Shown piece after piece: positions 1 to 12,239 of a stretch of 64,000 bases of DNA. The translations under genes and the position numbers were made by a program. The stretch's first letter is position 1; the number at the start of each line of letters is the position of its first letter. The stretch covers positions 115,831,316 to 115,895,315 of the forward strand of contig NC_089222.1 in NCBI RefSeq assembly GCF_963924675.1, given 5' to 3'. This DNA is from Phocoena phocoena (Eukaryota; Chordata; Mammalia; Artiodactyla; Phocoenidae). The notes below the pieces were generated by a model. It ran no database searches. It was not told where the DNA came from and was given only the letters and a program-made list of their open reading frames with translations.

Positions 1-3000
1 CTCTCAGAGACAATATCTTTTATTTTGAGAAACATGTGGCAGAGCAGTTAACAGTAGGGATCAGAATTCATGTTTTACTCATTTTCACATAGAGAATGCC
101 ACCCTCAAAAAGTTGCAAATGACTAAAGAAAAAGATTACTTTCTAGCACACTTAGAATTTTCCAATAAGTTTAAGCTAACTGTCCAGTTTTAATTTTATT
201 CTAGTCCTTCATGAACACTTGGAATAAAATTGGTGTTTAATGCAGATATGGATCTTCTCTGCAATAATTTCATGCATTCTTTAGGAAAAAGGGTCAAATT
301 TTCCACCGAATAATATTTCATGACACAGAAGAACAGATATATGGTTTCAACCGCAGTGCTAAGTTAGTCTAAAATATTGCCTCTTTTTTTTTCATGAAGC
401 TATAAGGAATAAGGACAAGAGTGCTAACATAAGTAACTTGATTTCAGCATCACAATACTCAACTAACTTGTTTTAAGCTAATGCCATCATATTCTACTTA
501 AGATACAACTACAGATATTGCTGTCCTATTCAAATATTTGTTTTACTCTGAAATTTATTTTTATAGTAAATTGTTATATACTGTATATGTTCACGTCCCT
601 TCTTATATGTCTTATGAAATCTTACCATAAAATAACCATCATATTTTAAAGACTACTTATTTGGGGGATATAACATTGAGAATAAACTCAGCCTTCAAGA
701 AAAGAAGTAGATTGAACAGGCACTGTTTTGACATGTTCAAGGTTTGCTACTTCTTTGTGTCATCGTGATTGAGTGCTTGTAAGCAATACATTTTCCTGTA
801 CCCCCGATAAAAGAGGGCACAGGTATCTTCTTTAAAAAACAGTTATCATGCATGACATATGAGGTAAATATCATTTATCATCTTTCCATGGTCACTTCTA
901 AGAGGGTTTCTTACAAATCTTATCTTCAGTGTTTTTGTGTCAGCAATCATGTAACTCCTTCAGTTTCCACATAATCTTCAGCATGTTCCACATTTTAACC
1001 TTATCATATCTACTTACAAGAGTTCACAATCTCAAACCAAGACACATTAGCACAATAAGCATTTACAAAACGTGCCACATCAGGAACATAAAATTCTCAG
1101 AAATTTCATTAAGAGATCAAATGAGAAGAGTCTAAGCTAGAATAATATGAGTTAAATTTTAGAAAGTATCTGATACAATATTTTGACTTTAAAAAAATGT
1201 GTTATATAGAGGGAAAATTTCTGTATTTTGAACCAGAAAGTCAACTGCCTCTTTCTCTCTCTCTCCCTCACTTTCTCTTTCTCCTCTCTCTTTCACACAC
1301 AGACACACACACACACACAGATTACATAAGTAATCTGGCTTTAAGTTTTAAATATTTGTTCTTGCACTAGAAATGTTATCTTTTCTCATCATGCATTGCT
1401 TAAAAATATATCAAGAAAATTCTTTTCTTCTAGACTGCTTTTTGGCTCTGTCGAGACCATAGATCTAAAACTATGTTACACAAATATCCCTTTGGTAGAC
1501 TTTTGTAATTTCAGAACTGATTTTTAAAAATTTTGATAAGTATAAAATGTGACTAGACAGATGCTAGACTATAAAGATACAAAATAAAAATGTTCTCTTA
1601 CAGCATAATAGAACGTTATTGCCAGTTTTATCCTGAAAAGAGTACATTTTGGTTTAGCACTACACATTACACTTTTAATGGTCGTTTTTCTGCCTTCAAC
1701 TAATCAAGGACACATAGGTAAGTATGAAAATGCCATGTAAAAGCATAAGCATTCTCAAATAAATCCAGTAAGCAATGCAATCACATGCCCAGAAACTCAT
1801 TTCTTCACCTTTGTTTCTAGGGCATTGATTAGGAGGTAGGGTCAGAATTTTTTCCATAATCCTGACAGGTCATTTTGCATATAAAATATATCTAGACTTT
1901 AATAACCCTCTAGGGTAATGGTAGCTCTGTTTTGACAAATATTAGTGCTTCCCTTCAAATTATTTAATCCTTCAGTTGGAAAAAAATATCATATACATTA
2001 ATTTCCCCGGATGTTTGTAAATCCACTCAGTTGGCTTTTACCCTTCAGAGTAAATCATATATAAGTGAATAAGCCTATAAGCCTATTTTATTTCAATCTA
2101 TCCTATGTCCTTTTTTTTTGTCCTTTTTTTGTAACACTGATAATGCAAAGTAAGAATCCACATAACACTGAAGAGAAATAATATGTAAGCAAAGCACAAC
2201 AGCCCTGAAACTTCTCATGCTTAACGTTATAAAATGTATGCTCTTACTCATTTACCCAATTTGAAAATATTACTCCAATATTTTATCATATTCGAGGTTG
2301 GAAGTCATTTTGTTCATAGCATATATGTGACACAGTCAATATTCTTGTAGTTGGCTCTGAGCAATTACAGTTAACATTTTTTATAATTTACTGAATTTAT
2401 CCCTTACTCAGTTCTAAAAAGAAGAAGTCAAGTTATTCTCTGGTACTTATTTCAATGAATTTTGATGAAAGAAAATACACACATACCAATTATAAGTGCA
2501 TAAGTTAATTTAAAACATAGTGCACTTTATTTTTTATTCTTGAAACGGTTGAGATTTGGAACTTAAAAGAACTGCAGAATTGCTTTTCCTATAATCCACT
2601 ATAAAGAGAGACTCTAAATGCAGAAATAAATAGAACTGGAGAAACTGTCTAGGATTTTTAAAAAGAAAAAAGGTACTGATATTTTGAATTATTCAGGAAA
2701 CAGTGAATGTGAAAATCTACGGATTCTGCAGTGGGACTAAAGTATTTTTTAAGTGCAACAAGTCACTATATGCATCTACCTGTCAAAACAAGACCAAAGG
2801 CAACTGTAAAGTCAAATATATTCACCATAAATATAAAGATTTTGAATACAAATTTAAAAATTCATTTGGGTAATTTCAAGTATATTTGTTTTAAACTGGT
2901 ATTCAATTACTTTCAGTGCAGTTTGGGTGTTGAATAACTGGGCCCTTTAGGCACGAATCAGAAGTTTCAGATTCCCAAGAATGGCAAAACCAAGCCTTAT

Positions 3001-3017
3001 GCGTATTACTTTTTATT
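1..3017. other. AT-rich non-coding sequence, no gene seen
   Basis: I see no recognisable exon, RNA gene or confidently assignable repeat here. A pyrimidine-rich stretch (about 1246-1290) runs into a short (AC)n microsatellite (about 1295-1320). The open frames at 929-1135 and 2731-2937 are short, lack recognisable motifs and fit chance expectation in AT-rich DNA. Diverged repeats could be hidden here that only a profile search would find. Confidence 0.6.
1295..1320. repeat. (AC)n microsatellite next to a (TC)-rich tract
   Basis: An imperfect run of AC dinucleotides directly follows a CT-rich run beginning near 1246. The two together form a compound pyrimidine/AC simple repeat. No transposon tail is evident beside it. 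Confidence 0.8.
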
Positions 3018-3034
3018 TAAAATGAAAGAATTAG

Positions 3035-3578
3035 GTAGTCAATAACTATCTGATATCTTTGTATGCTGATATATTGTAACTAGACTTACCATGGTGATCA
3101 GTTTGAAATGTACAGAAACATTGAATTTCTATGTTGTATAACAGGAACTAACATAGTTTTATAGGTCAATTATACTTCAAAGCCAAACAAACAAACAAAC
3201 TCACAGAAAAAGAGATCAGAGTTGCGGTTACCAGACGTGGGGACAGGAGGAGAGGGAATTGGATGAAGGCAAGCAAAATGTACAAACTTCTGGATATAAG
3301 ATAAATAAGTACTAGGGATGTAATGGGCAACATATAAATATAATGAACACTGCTGTATGTTATATATGAAAGTTGTCAGGAGAGCAGTCCTAAGAGTTCT
3401 CATGATAATTTTTTTTTCTATTTCTTTAATTTTGTATCTGTATGAGACCACGAATTTTCACTAAATTTATTGTGATGATCACCTTATCATGTATATGAAT
3501 CAAATCATTATGTTATATACCTTATACAGTGCTGTATGTCAATTATTTCTCAATAAAACTGGAAGAAAAATAATAAAA
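3035..3578 (+). mobile_element. 5'-truncated LINE-1 3' end with perfect target-site duplication
   Basis: A segment of about 540 bp resembling the 3' untranslated end of an older mammalian L1 (L1MA type, from memory) ends in an A-rich tail (ggaagaaaaataataaaat). It lies between two identical 17-bp copies of taaaatgaaagaattag at 3018-3034 and 3579-3595. That is the signature of target-primed reverse transcription followed by 5' truncation. No coding sequence remains. A (CAAA)n stretch at about 3183-3200 lies inside. The L1 subfamily is uncertain; the insertion itself is well supported by the duplication. Confidence 0.8.
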
Positions 3579-4074
3579 TAAAATGAAAGAATTAGTCTGC
3601 ACTTCCCTAAAGGGCCAACATTTCAAGTTACTCTAAATAGACAAGTTCACTTAACTAGAGCAAATGTTAATTTTAGATTCTTCTTCCAACCTCGCCGATC
3701 TATAGAAGAAATAGTTTAATATATATGACTTATTTAATCCTAGTTGCTCTTTTATTGAAGGATCAGTCTTATAGTTTTCATTTTCAATTATTTCAGTGAG
3801 AATTTTATAGGAGAAACAATAGCTTGATTACATTTGTGATAATTATTACAGAAATTTATAGCTTTTACTTTCTGCCTCTTGAACACTAAAAATACAAGTT
3901 TTCAATCACCCGATGTTGACATGGTGTATATTACATTACATATATGTAATTCAGCAGACCAGTTCACTCTATAAATAATATTACCTAATCCAAAGAAAGC
4001 TAAAGTAGTATTTTAATCAGCTCATCAGCATAAAAAAAAACAGTCAAAAGTAAAGTAGTAATAATAGGCTGCAA

Positions 4075-4240
4075 GTTAGAAGCCACATGGATCTGGGCTA
4101 GAATTCTAACTTGGCACAAACTGTTGTATGATTTGAGTTACATCATTTAACCTCATGGAACCACAGTTTCAAAATCTGCAAAATGGGATCAGTATTATCT
4201 ACCTTCAAGAATTGTTGTCAGGTTTAAAAGATAACCAGGA
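4075..4240 (+). mobile_element. MIR SINE remnant
   Basis: The segment carries the MIR landmarks in order: a tgtatgatttgagttacatc-like core, then the ctcatggaaccacagtttcaa and gcaaaatgggatcagtatta motifs. MIR is an ancient tRNA-derived SINE shared by mammals. This copy is diverged and has no visible duplication. An AAAAC-rich simple repeat follows at about 4255-4280. Confidence 0.65.
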
Positions 4241-4257
4241 AACCTCATTACAGGAAA

Positions 4258-4280
4258 AACAAAACAAAACAAAACAAAAA
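4258..4280. repeat. (AAAAC)n simple repeat
   Basis: Four to five tandem copies of an AAAAC unit occur here. They may be the decayed tail of an old retroelement, but no body is recognisable upstream other than the MIR remnant. Confidence 0.75.
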
Positions 4281-5454
4281 CTCTGTCTTTTTGTAAAAGT
4301 CCTATACAGCCCTCTGTACTCTGGATAAACTTATTTGCATTTGACTGAGGTCCAGCTTTCACCAGTTGCTTTCTATTAGAATTTAGATTTGTCTCTTGCC
4401 TTGGTCTTCTCTCTCCATCTTAAAGGACCCTTCCTCTCATCCTGCTGGTCCTTCAAACTATTACCTCCCACCCACTCTACTAATAATCACTCATTTATTT
4501 TTTACCCCCTTGCCAGTTTGATTCAAAAGTTAATAACCTATGGAATCTTCTCTTTATAAGACCATCTGTGAACTTTCTGATCTTCAAAACTTTGGGGCTT
4601 TTCCTCCTTGACTTCATTTCAATTTCCCCATGGTATTAAATATTACTGTTCACTTCTAATCTCCTTATTCTCTGCAATGCTGACATTTTGGTATCCCTTC
4701 TACTTCTCACACCACTCACTTGTTTCCTTCTGTCATTCCATTTCTTTTCTTTCCCAAAAATATCCACTCCTTGAAAACGTGTTTTTCAGCATTATCTATG
4801 TCTGCCTATAATTTCCAGGTTAGTAATCTGACTTTACCATTCTAAACAGATAACTCTTCCACTTTGTCTACATCTAAATCTAAGATGGCCATAATATAGT
4901 ATTTCCAATGCTAGGTCCCCAAATGAACACATTCTATTCCACATAAACTTACCCCTGTCCTCACTCTTTTTGGTGGGACCTATCTTTATGGCAGCCTTGA
5001 ACCCACACAAACACTTGTCAAGTTTTGCAGGTTCTGTTTTCAAATATCTCCTTCATCTATTATGTTCTATTTCTATGGCTGCTCTGCTATTTCTGGCTGT
5101 GATTATAATTAATTCATCAACACATTCTATAAGCTACTAAGTGTCAGGCATTATGATACAATCTGAGAATGTAAAAATGAGAACTGTATTATCTCAGTCT
5201 TATCTGCCCAACTGAAGAGCCTGAAATATCTTCTAAAACTTTTTCCCCCAAGTCATTGTACATAAAAAAGAAGCAGAATATTTTCATGTGAAACTCATAC
5301 TCAAAAATAGTACATATATTTCTACTTCCTATACAATAATATAATATCTTTAAACTGACATTGAAGGATTACCTAATGTGAAGCAAACTTACTTCAATAG
5401 TTTCTTTCATTCTCAATAAATGTATTTAACATGTAGTTAAGAAAATACATGCAT

Positions 5455-6050
5455 TTTCTTACCTGTGTTTTCACTCACATTATCCCACCAGCTTGAAATG
5501 TCCTTTCCCTTCCAAATGTTTGACGTGCAAACCCAAATCTCACCATCTTTTTTTTTTTTTTTCTTTTTTTTTTTTTTTAGCGGTACGCGGGCCTCTCACT
5601 GTTGTGGCATCTCCCGTTGTGGGGCACAGGCTCCGGACGCACAGGCTCAGCGGCCATGGCTCACGGGCCCAGCCGCTCCGCGGCATGTGGGATCTTCCCA
5701 GACCGGGGCACGAACCTGTGTCCCCTGCATCGGCAGGCGGACTCTCAACCACTGCACCACCAGGGAAGCCCTCACCATCTTTTTTATACATGCTACAATT
5801 GCCAACGTTCCATTACTCACTGCTTGGTTCCCACAGATAGAAGTGATCCTTTGAACTCTTAATATTTTATCTGTATCACTTCTTGATTGCATATTCTCTA
5901 CTCTATTGTAGTTCCTTATCTTCACATAACATCTCCTTTTTAGAATATAAGATCATTAGTAGCAAAATCTACATCTAATTCATCTCCCCATCTCCCATGG
6001 TGCCTTATACATAGAGGATGCTTCATAATTTTGTCAATCAAATGGCTGCA
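5455..6050 (+). mobile_element. L2 LINE 3' region, split by a SINE
   Basis: Both sides of the SINE at 5554-5771 read as one ancient L2-like segment. The left part has the 'cttgaaatgtcctttcccttcc' type of sequence. The right part has the 'agaatataagatcattagtag ... gtgccttatacatagaggatgcttcataa' type of terminal region typical of L2 3' ends. The L2 was therefore resident before the SINE inserted. Assignment is by memory of L2 consensus features; divergence is high. Confidence 0.55.
5554..5771 (-). mobile_element. CHR-2-type cetacean SINE, full length
   Basis: This is a tRNA-derived SINE read on the minus strand. Its 5' end (ggcttccctggtg) lies at the right, followed by A-box-like (gtggtgcagtggttgagag) and B-box-like (ggttcgtgccc) Pol III promoter motifs, a GC-rich body, and a long A-tail seen as T runs at about 5551-5579. 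The flanking copies tcaccatctttttt at 5540-5553 and 5772-5785 are a perfect 14-bp target-site duplication. SINEs of this kind encode no protein and use the L1 machinery for insertion. The open frames overlapping it on both strands are not genes. Confidence 0.92.
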
Positions 6051-6514
6051 TTTCTAGTTTTGAATTTCTGCTCAAAAGATCAAATACTTTATGAATCTCA
6101 GAATTTAAAATTGAAGCTGATGCAAGATTTATAAGGGTAAAACACATATACTTTATAATTAGTCAAGATCAGATCTGGAGATTCAGGTTGTGTTGTCCAG
6201 CAGTAAGGAAATCTCCTGAGCCTTCGTTCATTTTACCAACCTTGCAAACATGCTTCTAATCATTCAGTGAACATATCTATAAATATTTTTATCCTGAAGG
6301 TTTGCTTGGTGTTTAATGGGATCTAATGATGTCCAGGGCCATAAAGGAATAGAGAGTAAACCTCAGATGCAACTGAATGTGAAAGATATGATGATGATTA
6401 AAGACAGCAGAAAAACTGACATTGTGTGCTAATGTGATAAACAGCATAGGGCAAATCAACAATGATAGCAAAGACTTTTATAAATCTCGGCATATCACTT
6501 GAAAATAAGAAAGT

Positions 6515-6654
6515 TAATCAGTTCAACAGGGATTTATTGAGTGTTTATTATGTGACTAGTGATCGGCATCATGTTCTAGACATGATCAAGAGGTTCTAGT
6601 CCACGTGAGATATCAAGGCAATTGAACAGACAAAATACACAAACAATACCTTTC
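6515..6654 (+). repeat. Old interspersed repeat, family unassigned (left part)
   Basis: Sequence around gggatttattgagtgtttat resembles the start of a common ancient mammalian interspersed repeat ('ttattgagcgcctactatgtgcc' type). The MLT1 element that follows appears to interrupt it. The family could not be named with confidence. Confidence 0.35.
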
Positions 6655-7050
6655 ATCACTATTGCATTAGTCTGTAGGGATGCCAATGACAAAATGCCAC
6701 ATTTGGGGGAGTTTAAACAGAAATGTATTGTCTCACAATTCTGGAGGCTAAAAGTCCGAGATCAAGGTGTCAACAGAGTTGGTTCCTTCTCAGGTCTCTC
6801 TCCTTAGCCTGCAGATGGCTGTCTTTTCCCTGTTTCCTCATATGATCTTCCCTCTGTACATATCTGTGTCCTAATCTCCTCTTTAGAAGGACAGTCCTCA
6901 TGCTGGATTAGGGCCACTCTAATGACCTCATTTTGGTTTAATCACCTCTGTAAATACTCTATCTCCAAATACAGTTACATTCAGAGGTATTGGGAGTTAA
7001 GACTTTAGCATATGAATTTGGGGACACCCATTCATCCCATAACAACTATT
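6655..7050 (-). mobile_element. MLT1-type LTR (ERVL-MaLR), solo, minus strand
   Basis: Read on the minus strand this begins ttatgggatgaatgggtgtc, passes through the 'tacatatgaa/agtcttaactccc', 'gtatttggagatag' and 'ttgatctcggacttttagcc' landmarks, and ends in the 'atccctacagactaatgc' region. That is the order of an MLT1 long terminal repeat. It is a non-coding relic with no internal retroviral sequence next to it, so a solo LTR. The ORF at 6622-6807 crosses its edge and is not a gene. Confidence 0.72.
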
Positions 7051-7724
7051 ACTACCTAGTCATGTGTCCAGTTAAGGAAGTAATCCCTGTGGCAACACTG
7101 GAGAAGAGGGAACACTTAGTGTCCCAGAATTCTTAAAGATTATAGAGGAGCAAATAAAGGGAAGAGCATGCAGCTTTGGCAGTTAGAACAAAAAAGGTTT
7201 TTTTTTTGTTTGTTGTTTGGTTTTGTTTTTGAGAACACTTAGTAACAATAAAACATGTGTTGGCATTCGTGAGATACGGATTTACAGACTATCTGGAATC
7301 TGATTAGGTTATCATCTGATAACCACTTAGGGGATAAAGCAACATTTTCATTTAAAGATAGATTTGATGACTCATATTTTATGAAAAGTGCTTATATTCA
7401 GGAGGTCTCAGATAATGTAATTTACAGCCTGGTTACATGCAGCTTTAGACATTCTTTACTAACAGCTCTTTTTTAAAAGTTCCTTTCACTGTGGAGCTGC
7501 CTCTCTTGGGAGGGATTGAGCAGTACACCAACTCACTGTAGTTTCAGGGATAAAGCTACAAATGGCATCAAGCCCTGCTTCTGTCAGCTCACTATTCATT
7601 GAGGTCTGCTCAATCTAAGGTCTGTCTTCTCATCAGCTGATCGAGGTTGGCACTTCTCTTTGGCTAAACAACTCAAATTAGGAGGATGGACTGTTGCTCT
7701 CTCATGAATTATTCAAAATAATGT

Positions 7725-8005
7725 GTTTGAATTCAATTCCTCCCCTACCCCACCTCAGACAGAATTAATCACTCCCTCCTTCAGAATTACTGTTCTAGCT
7801 TGTACATACCTCTGTTACTGTGCTGATCACATTGTACTTTACTGTATTACAATAATTTATTTGCATGTCTTTCTCTCCTCCTGGACTAGGGACTCCTTTA
7901 TGATGAGGACTGTGTATATCTTTTTTGTCCCAACACCAAGCACAAGGCCTGTACTCTCTGTCAGTCCTCAACCAGTTTGTTAAATGGATGAATGAATGAA
8001 TGAGT
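7725..8005 (+). mobile_element. L2 LINE 3' end
   Basis: The segment shows the L2 terminal layout: 'ctcctggactagggactcc...gaggactgtgtatatc', then 'caccaagcacaaggcctgtac', ending in a ggatgaatgaatgaatga tail at about 7984-8003. Such GAATGA tails are characteristic of L2. The ORF at 7723-7983 is incidental. Confidence 0.6.
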
Positions 8006-8009
8006 TAGC

Positions 8010-11000
8010 TGGCTCTTCCCACCACCATAAATGTACACTGTTATTACTGTATATGATACCAATATGAATTACCCACATATTCAGTCTCAGCTGTTGGAAA
8101 TTTCTTGATAAGGAGTGCTTTAGTCTCAATTAGCCTTGTTGAGGATGGTTACAAAAGTTGCCAAATATAAATTAAGTCTTTCCAAAGGAATAAAATAAAA
8201 CCCTTTGCATGAGATAACCATTTACTAGGAATCAGAAGGTTACTGACAATTTTTATAACAGCAGGATACATACAGCTAAAACTATACTGATGTTTGTGGC
8301 TCATAAAGGACTTTAGGCTATTTTAACTAAAATCAATCATTGCACCAATAAGAGAAGTGTTAATAGTTCTCCTTACTTAAGAAATGATTAATCTAATCAA
8401 CTTTATTGCACTTACCACAAAACTATGTTAATCAACTTACATGTGACTTTGCATTTTAAAATATTTTCATTATAATTAAATGTTTGACAAGTTATATATA
8501 CTAGAATAAGAACAAATATTATTAAGACAATCTGAAACATAAAAAGCCAGCATATCTGTAAATCATTCTTTTTATTAGTTACAGTACTCAGTAATGCATT
8601 TTCAATCTGAATATTTTACATTCTAAATGACTTGTTAAGTTTTATTCCTTTTCCTGTTTAATTTCTGCAAAGACTTTAGAAAGAGAGATATACTCTACAC
8701 ACCTTAGGGGACCCAGGCATGTGTGAGAAAATATTAGCTAAATATTACACTAATGTCTCATTTTTTTTTCATTTCCCATGTTTAAAATTATATACTGAAA
8801 TAAAATGCTTAATACGGCAGAACAACCCTATCTTAATAAATTCAGACCTACATTCTCAATGACAGGTGAATCCTTCATCCAGAAAGACACATACACCACT
8901 CTGAAATGTATACAGAAATTAGGAAATATCCCCTTCTATGAGCTTCTCCTGGAAACATGGGCCATATCTCATCCCCTTTACTATACGGTCATTAGCTCCA
9001 CAGCATGTCAGATAATCTTGGTACGTCATCTAATCAAGTCTAACAGGAGTGTAGTGTGGATTCACTACAAAATCCTAAGCTGTTCCTAGCATAAGCAAAA
9101 GGCATTCCAGTTTATCTCTGGCAGTTCATCTATTACAACAGGTGGACAACATTAAAAACTGGCAACCAAGTGAGATTTAAAAATGTAGTACTGTATTTTT
9201 AAATGCTACCCTTACTTAATTAGACCCTAAGGTCACATGTAGGGGATTATTTGAATTTGCCGTAATAAGTATGTGCAAGTTTTATAATGGTGTCTATGGA
9301 GTTCTGGCAGCGAGGTAAGTGCAACTCAGTAGAATCTGGACCAGAAGCACCACTTTCCAATAATCATTTTACTTGAGAGTTCTAAAGGTCAATATTAAAA
9401 TCTAGGTGCTTTTGTGGATTTTTATGAGTGGATATCATGGGCCAAAACAAATACCACACATAAAAGTATACATTAATATTTTATCACAGAATTTCTCTCT
9501 CTTCCTATACTATACTGTATGTGTATATACATATACACACACATGCATACACCTTTCTAGGTAACAAGTTTCAAAAATACTTGGGAAGTATTTAAGAAAA
9601 ATTTGCTTTTAAACAGAAGTATGAAATGAGATCTTCAGTTCTACAGAGGTAATACACCCCTAATGTGCTTATGAACTTCATAGCATTTCCTTTTATTTTC
9701 AATGTCTTTCATTCAATTGACATGGTATAGAGAAAAACATATAAAGGATTCCTATAGATAGTTTAGAAATATTTTCTACTCTTTATCACCTCCCCAAATC
9801 ATTCGACCCTTTTGTTCTTGATTGATTTTTTTATTTGTTAAACTGGTCCTTTCACACTTGGTTCGATCATTCAAGTAAAGTTTATTTTTCTAGACCTTGG
9901 CTGCACCATGTAGTTCATACAAAATACGCTCCCTGTTCTACTTCCTCTTTGTGGAGCTTTACACCACTTACAAGGGTTTTTAGTGGTAAACAGAAGATTA
10001 AATGTAAGTATTAGATCTCATCAACGCTAAACATGGGGGAAGAATGTCTGTGGCTCTTTTCCAGGCGGCAAATTAAAGCACTGCTGGCAGTGGTACTTCA
10101 AACAAGCCCTGATGCTTTTATCGACTCCCTCACCATCTCAAACACAGCCCAGTATTCAGTCAATACTTGTCATTCCATGGGAGCCACTAACTCACTGTTG
10201 CTGTCAGTTTTCCTTATCTAATTACAAATGGGCTCCTGTTCATGAAAGTATCTCGTAATAGAGTACACCCAGGACTGTACCTTGTTAAGAGACAATTTAA
10301 CTAACTTTAGCAGTTGTTTAAGATCTTCTTATATTCACATGTATTTCCTTAATAACAGCATTTTTTCTCTTTTGTTGATATATTTCCTTAATAACGGCAG
10401 TTTTTCTCTTTTGTCTATATTTGATTGTGTTTTTATGGAAAGTAAGTTTATGGGAGATTTAAGATTACATATTTATGTACAAAATAAAAAACACTGGATA
10501 TTGATAGCAACAGAAGTGTCAAGGCATTCTTTTTAATGCTATTAATTGTTATTATCTTGATGCTGCACAAATTTAAAGTGTAACTTTTTCCTGCCTCCTA
10601 CTTTTGATTAGATCTTCCCTGGTCCTACTATTTTCACATAAAATATTTACAATTTTTTAATATATGTTTTCCTCAAAACATAAATCTTGTTAAATACGTA
10701 GGTATGTATTTGTATACTTTCATACATTATGTGAAAGAATAAAATATATTTGCAATGCGTTGTAGGAAAATATAATTAAAAAGGAGATATGTACGGCGTC
10801 TTTTGCTTAATTTAACTTTTTTTTTTTTTGCACATTTATTAAGTAAACTTGCCTATAGCAATCCAATCTCCTGAGAACTGAAGAGTTATTAGCAAGTGAC
10901 CAGGAATTTTGAAGCCTATTGTTAAGGATGGAAAGGACACTGACAATCTACACCTAAAGGCAGTTACTAAATATTAAAACTCTCTGAATTTTCATTATGC

Positions 11001-11960
11001 AAAAGGCAGTTTAAGAAAAAAGTCTTTCATTTTCATTATTTCTAAGGAATATTCTGTACCTTTTAATAATGAAAATAACTAATTTAGAAATAAAAGGAAT
11101 ACCTATAGTAAGTAGCCACACATTATGATATGTTAATACATACCTAAAATACACTAAGTCCATCAAAATGAATTATTTTGGAACTATTGGCAGATACCCA
11201 AGTCATCCAAATTTATACCAGTATTCAAGCACACTTAGCATCAGCATGGTGTCTAAACAACAGTAGCAATAGAACAAGGTAAGTATTTCTGTTCCAACTC
11301 AACCTCAAACTTGACACTGAAAAAAGATGAAGTTTCCTCTATGAGTAGCCTTCCTATTTTCAAGATATTTCTGCAGAGTACTAAAGAAAACAAAATAGCT
11401 AAATCTTAGAAAATGTTGCTAAGAAAATATTTAAATACAGCCATGAGCCAAAATAATCCTTGTAAATTGGGGGGTTTTTATATATACATGGCAACAAATA
11501 ATTGTATATATACTGAGGAGGTTATAAAATTACTTCAAAAAACTAAAATGATACTCATTTTTAGTGCATTTGTTTCTTAGATATTTAAAATTTTCTCTTT
11601 GCTGGTTCTCTCGAGCATGCATCTTCAACTGTTTAATAAAGTGGGATGCCTTTTCATTAATCTGAAGCACCGAAATCAGTTTGTAAGTGTGCATTTTGTG
11701 TAGAGCAGGTTTTGGAGATCTGGGATCAAAACTGTTGAGCATGAGTTCATGGCAAACACACCGAAAGAGTACCTCTTCCTTTAAAAAGTCAAAACCAATA
11801 ATCTAGGCATCAACATATAGTTCTACCTGGGGGTGCTTTAAGGTATTCTGAAGTCACATCCTAATCTGTGTGTTGGGAACTCCAGTTCTACAAGACAAAA
11901 TGATCAATGGAGGGAAAAGATAAATATGGATTATACATTATTGAAAGAGTATGCAACAGA
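8010..11960. other. AT-rich unique sequence, no gene seen
   Basis: No exon, RNA gene or confident repeat is recognised. The 94-codon frame at 8805-9089 has no recognisable motif. A mixed TA/AC run lies at about 9515-9553. A 39-bp tandem duplication (10342-10419) is listed separately. Poly-T occurs at about 10820-10830. Confidence 0.55.
10342..10419. repeat. 39-bp tandem duplication, two copies
   Basis: Two head-to-tail copies of a 39-bp unit beginning tatttccttaataac occupy 10342-10380 and 10381-10419. They differ at a few positions (for example acagca versus acggca) and keep the same length, so this is a local duplication followed by point divergence, not a microsatellite. Confidence 0.85.
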
Positions 11961-11964
11961 TATC

Positions 11965-12235
11965 TGCAAAGCTTGCCTTCTACCATCCATTGCTGTCTCC
12001 AGATCTACCTTACATAGTGGCCCCACGCCCAGAGCACTTTCTATCCCCTTATCTTCTTTTATCTACCTGATGTTAAATTTTATGTTGTCTATAGGTTTAT
12101 CTTCTCTCTTCCCCTTTTACATGGAAGCTCTACAAGGCCAAATCTTTACCTCTACTATCTACTGCTCTGTCCCTGAGCCTATAACACCACTAGGTACATT
12201 GTAGATGTTCAATATATATTAGCTAAATATGTAAA
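11965..12235 (+). mobile_element. L2 LINE 3' end
   Basis: The order of features matches the L2 terminal region: a pyrimidine-rich segment, 'acatggaagctctacaaggcc', 'atctactgctctgtccctgag', then 'gtacattgtagatgttcaatatatatt'. The 92-codon frame covering it (11926-12204) reflects the L2 3' end and is not a host gene. Confidence 0.58.
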
Positions 12236-12239
12236 TTAG

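Noticed and set aside
8805..9089. 94-codon open frame
   Set aside because: No recognisable motif, no splice or promoter context, and composition like the surrounding AT-rich DNA; its length fits chance in six frames of 64 kb.
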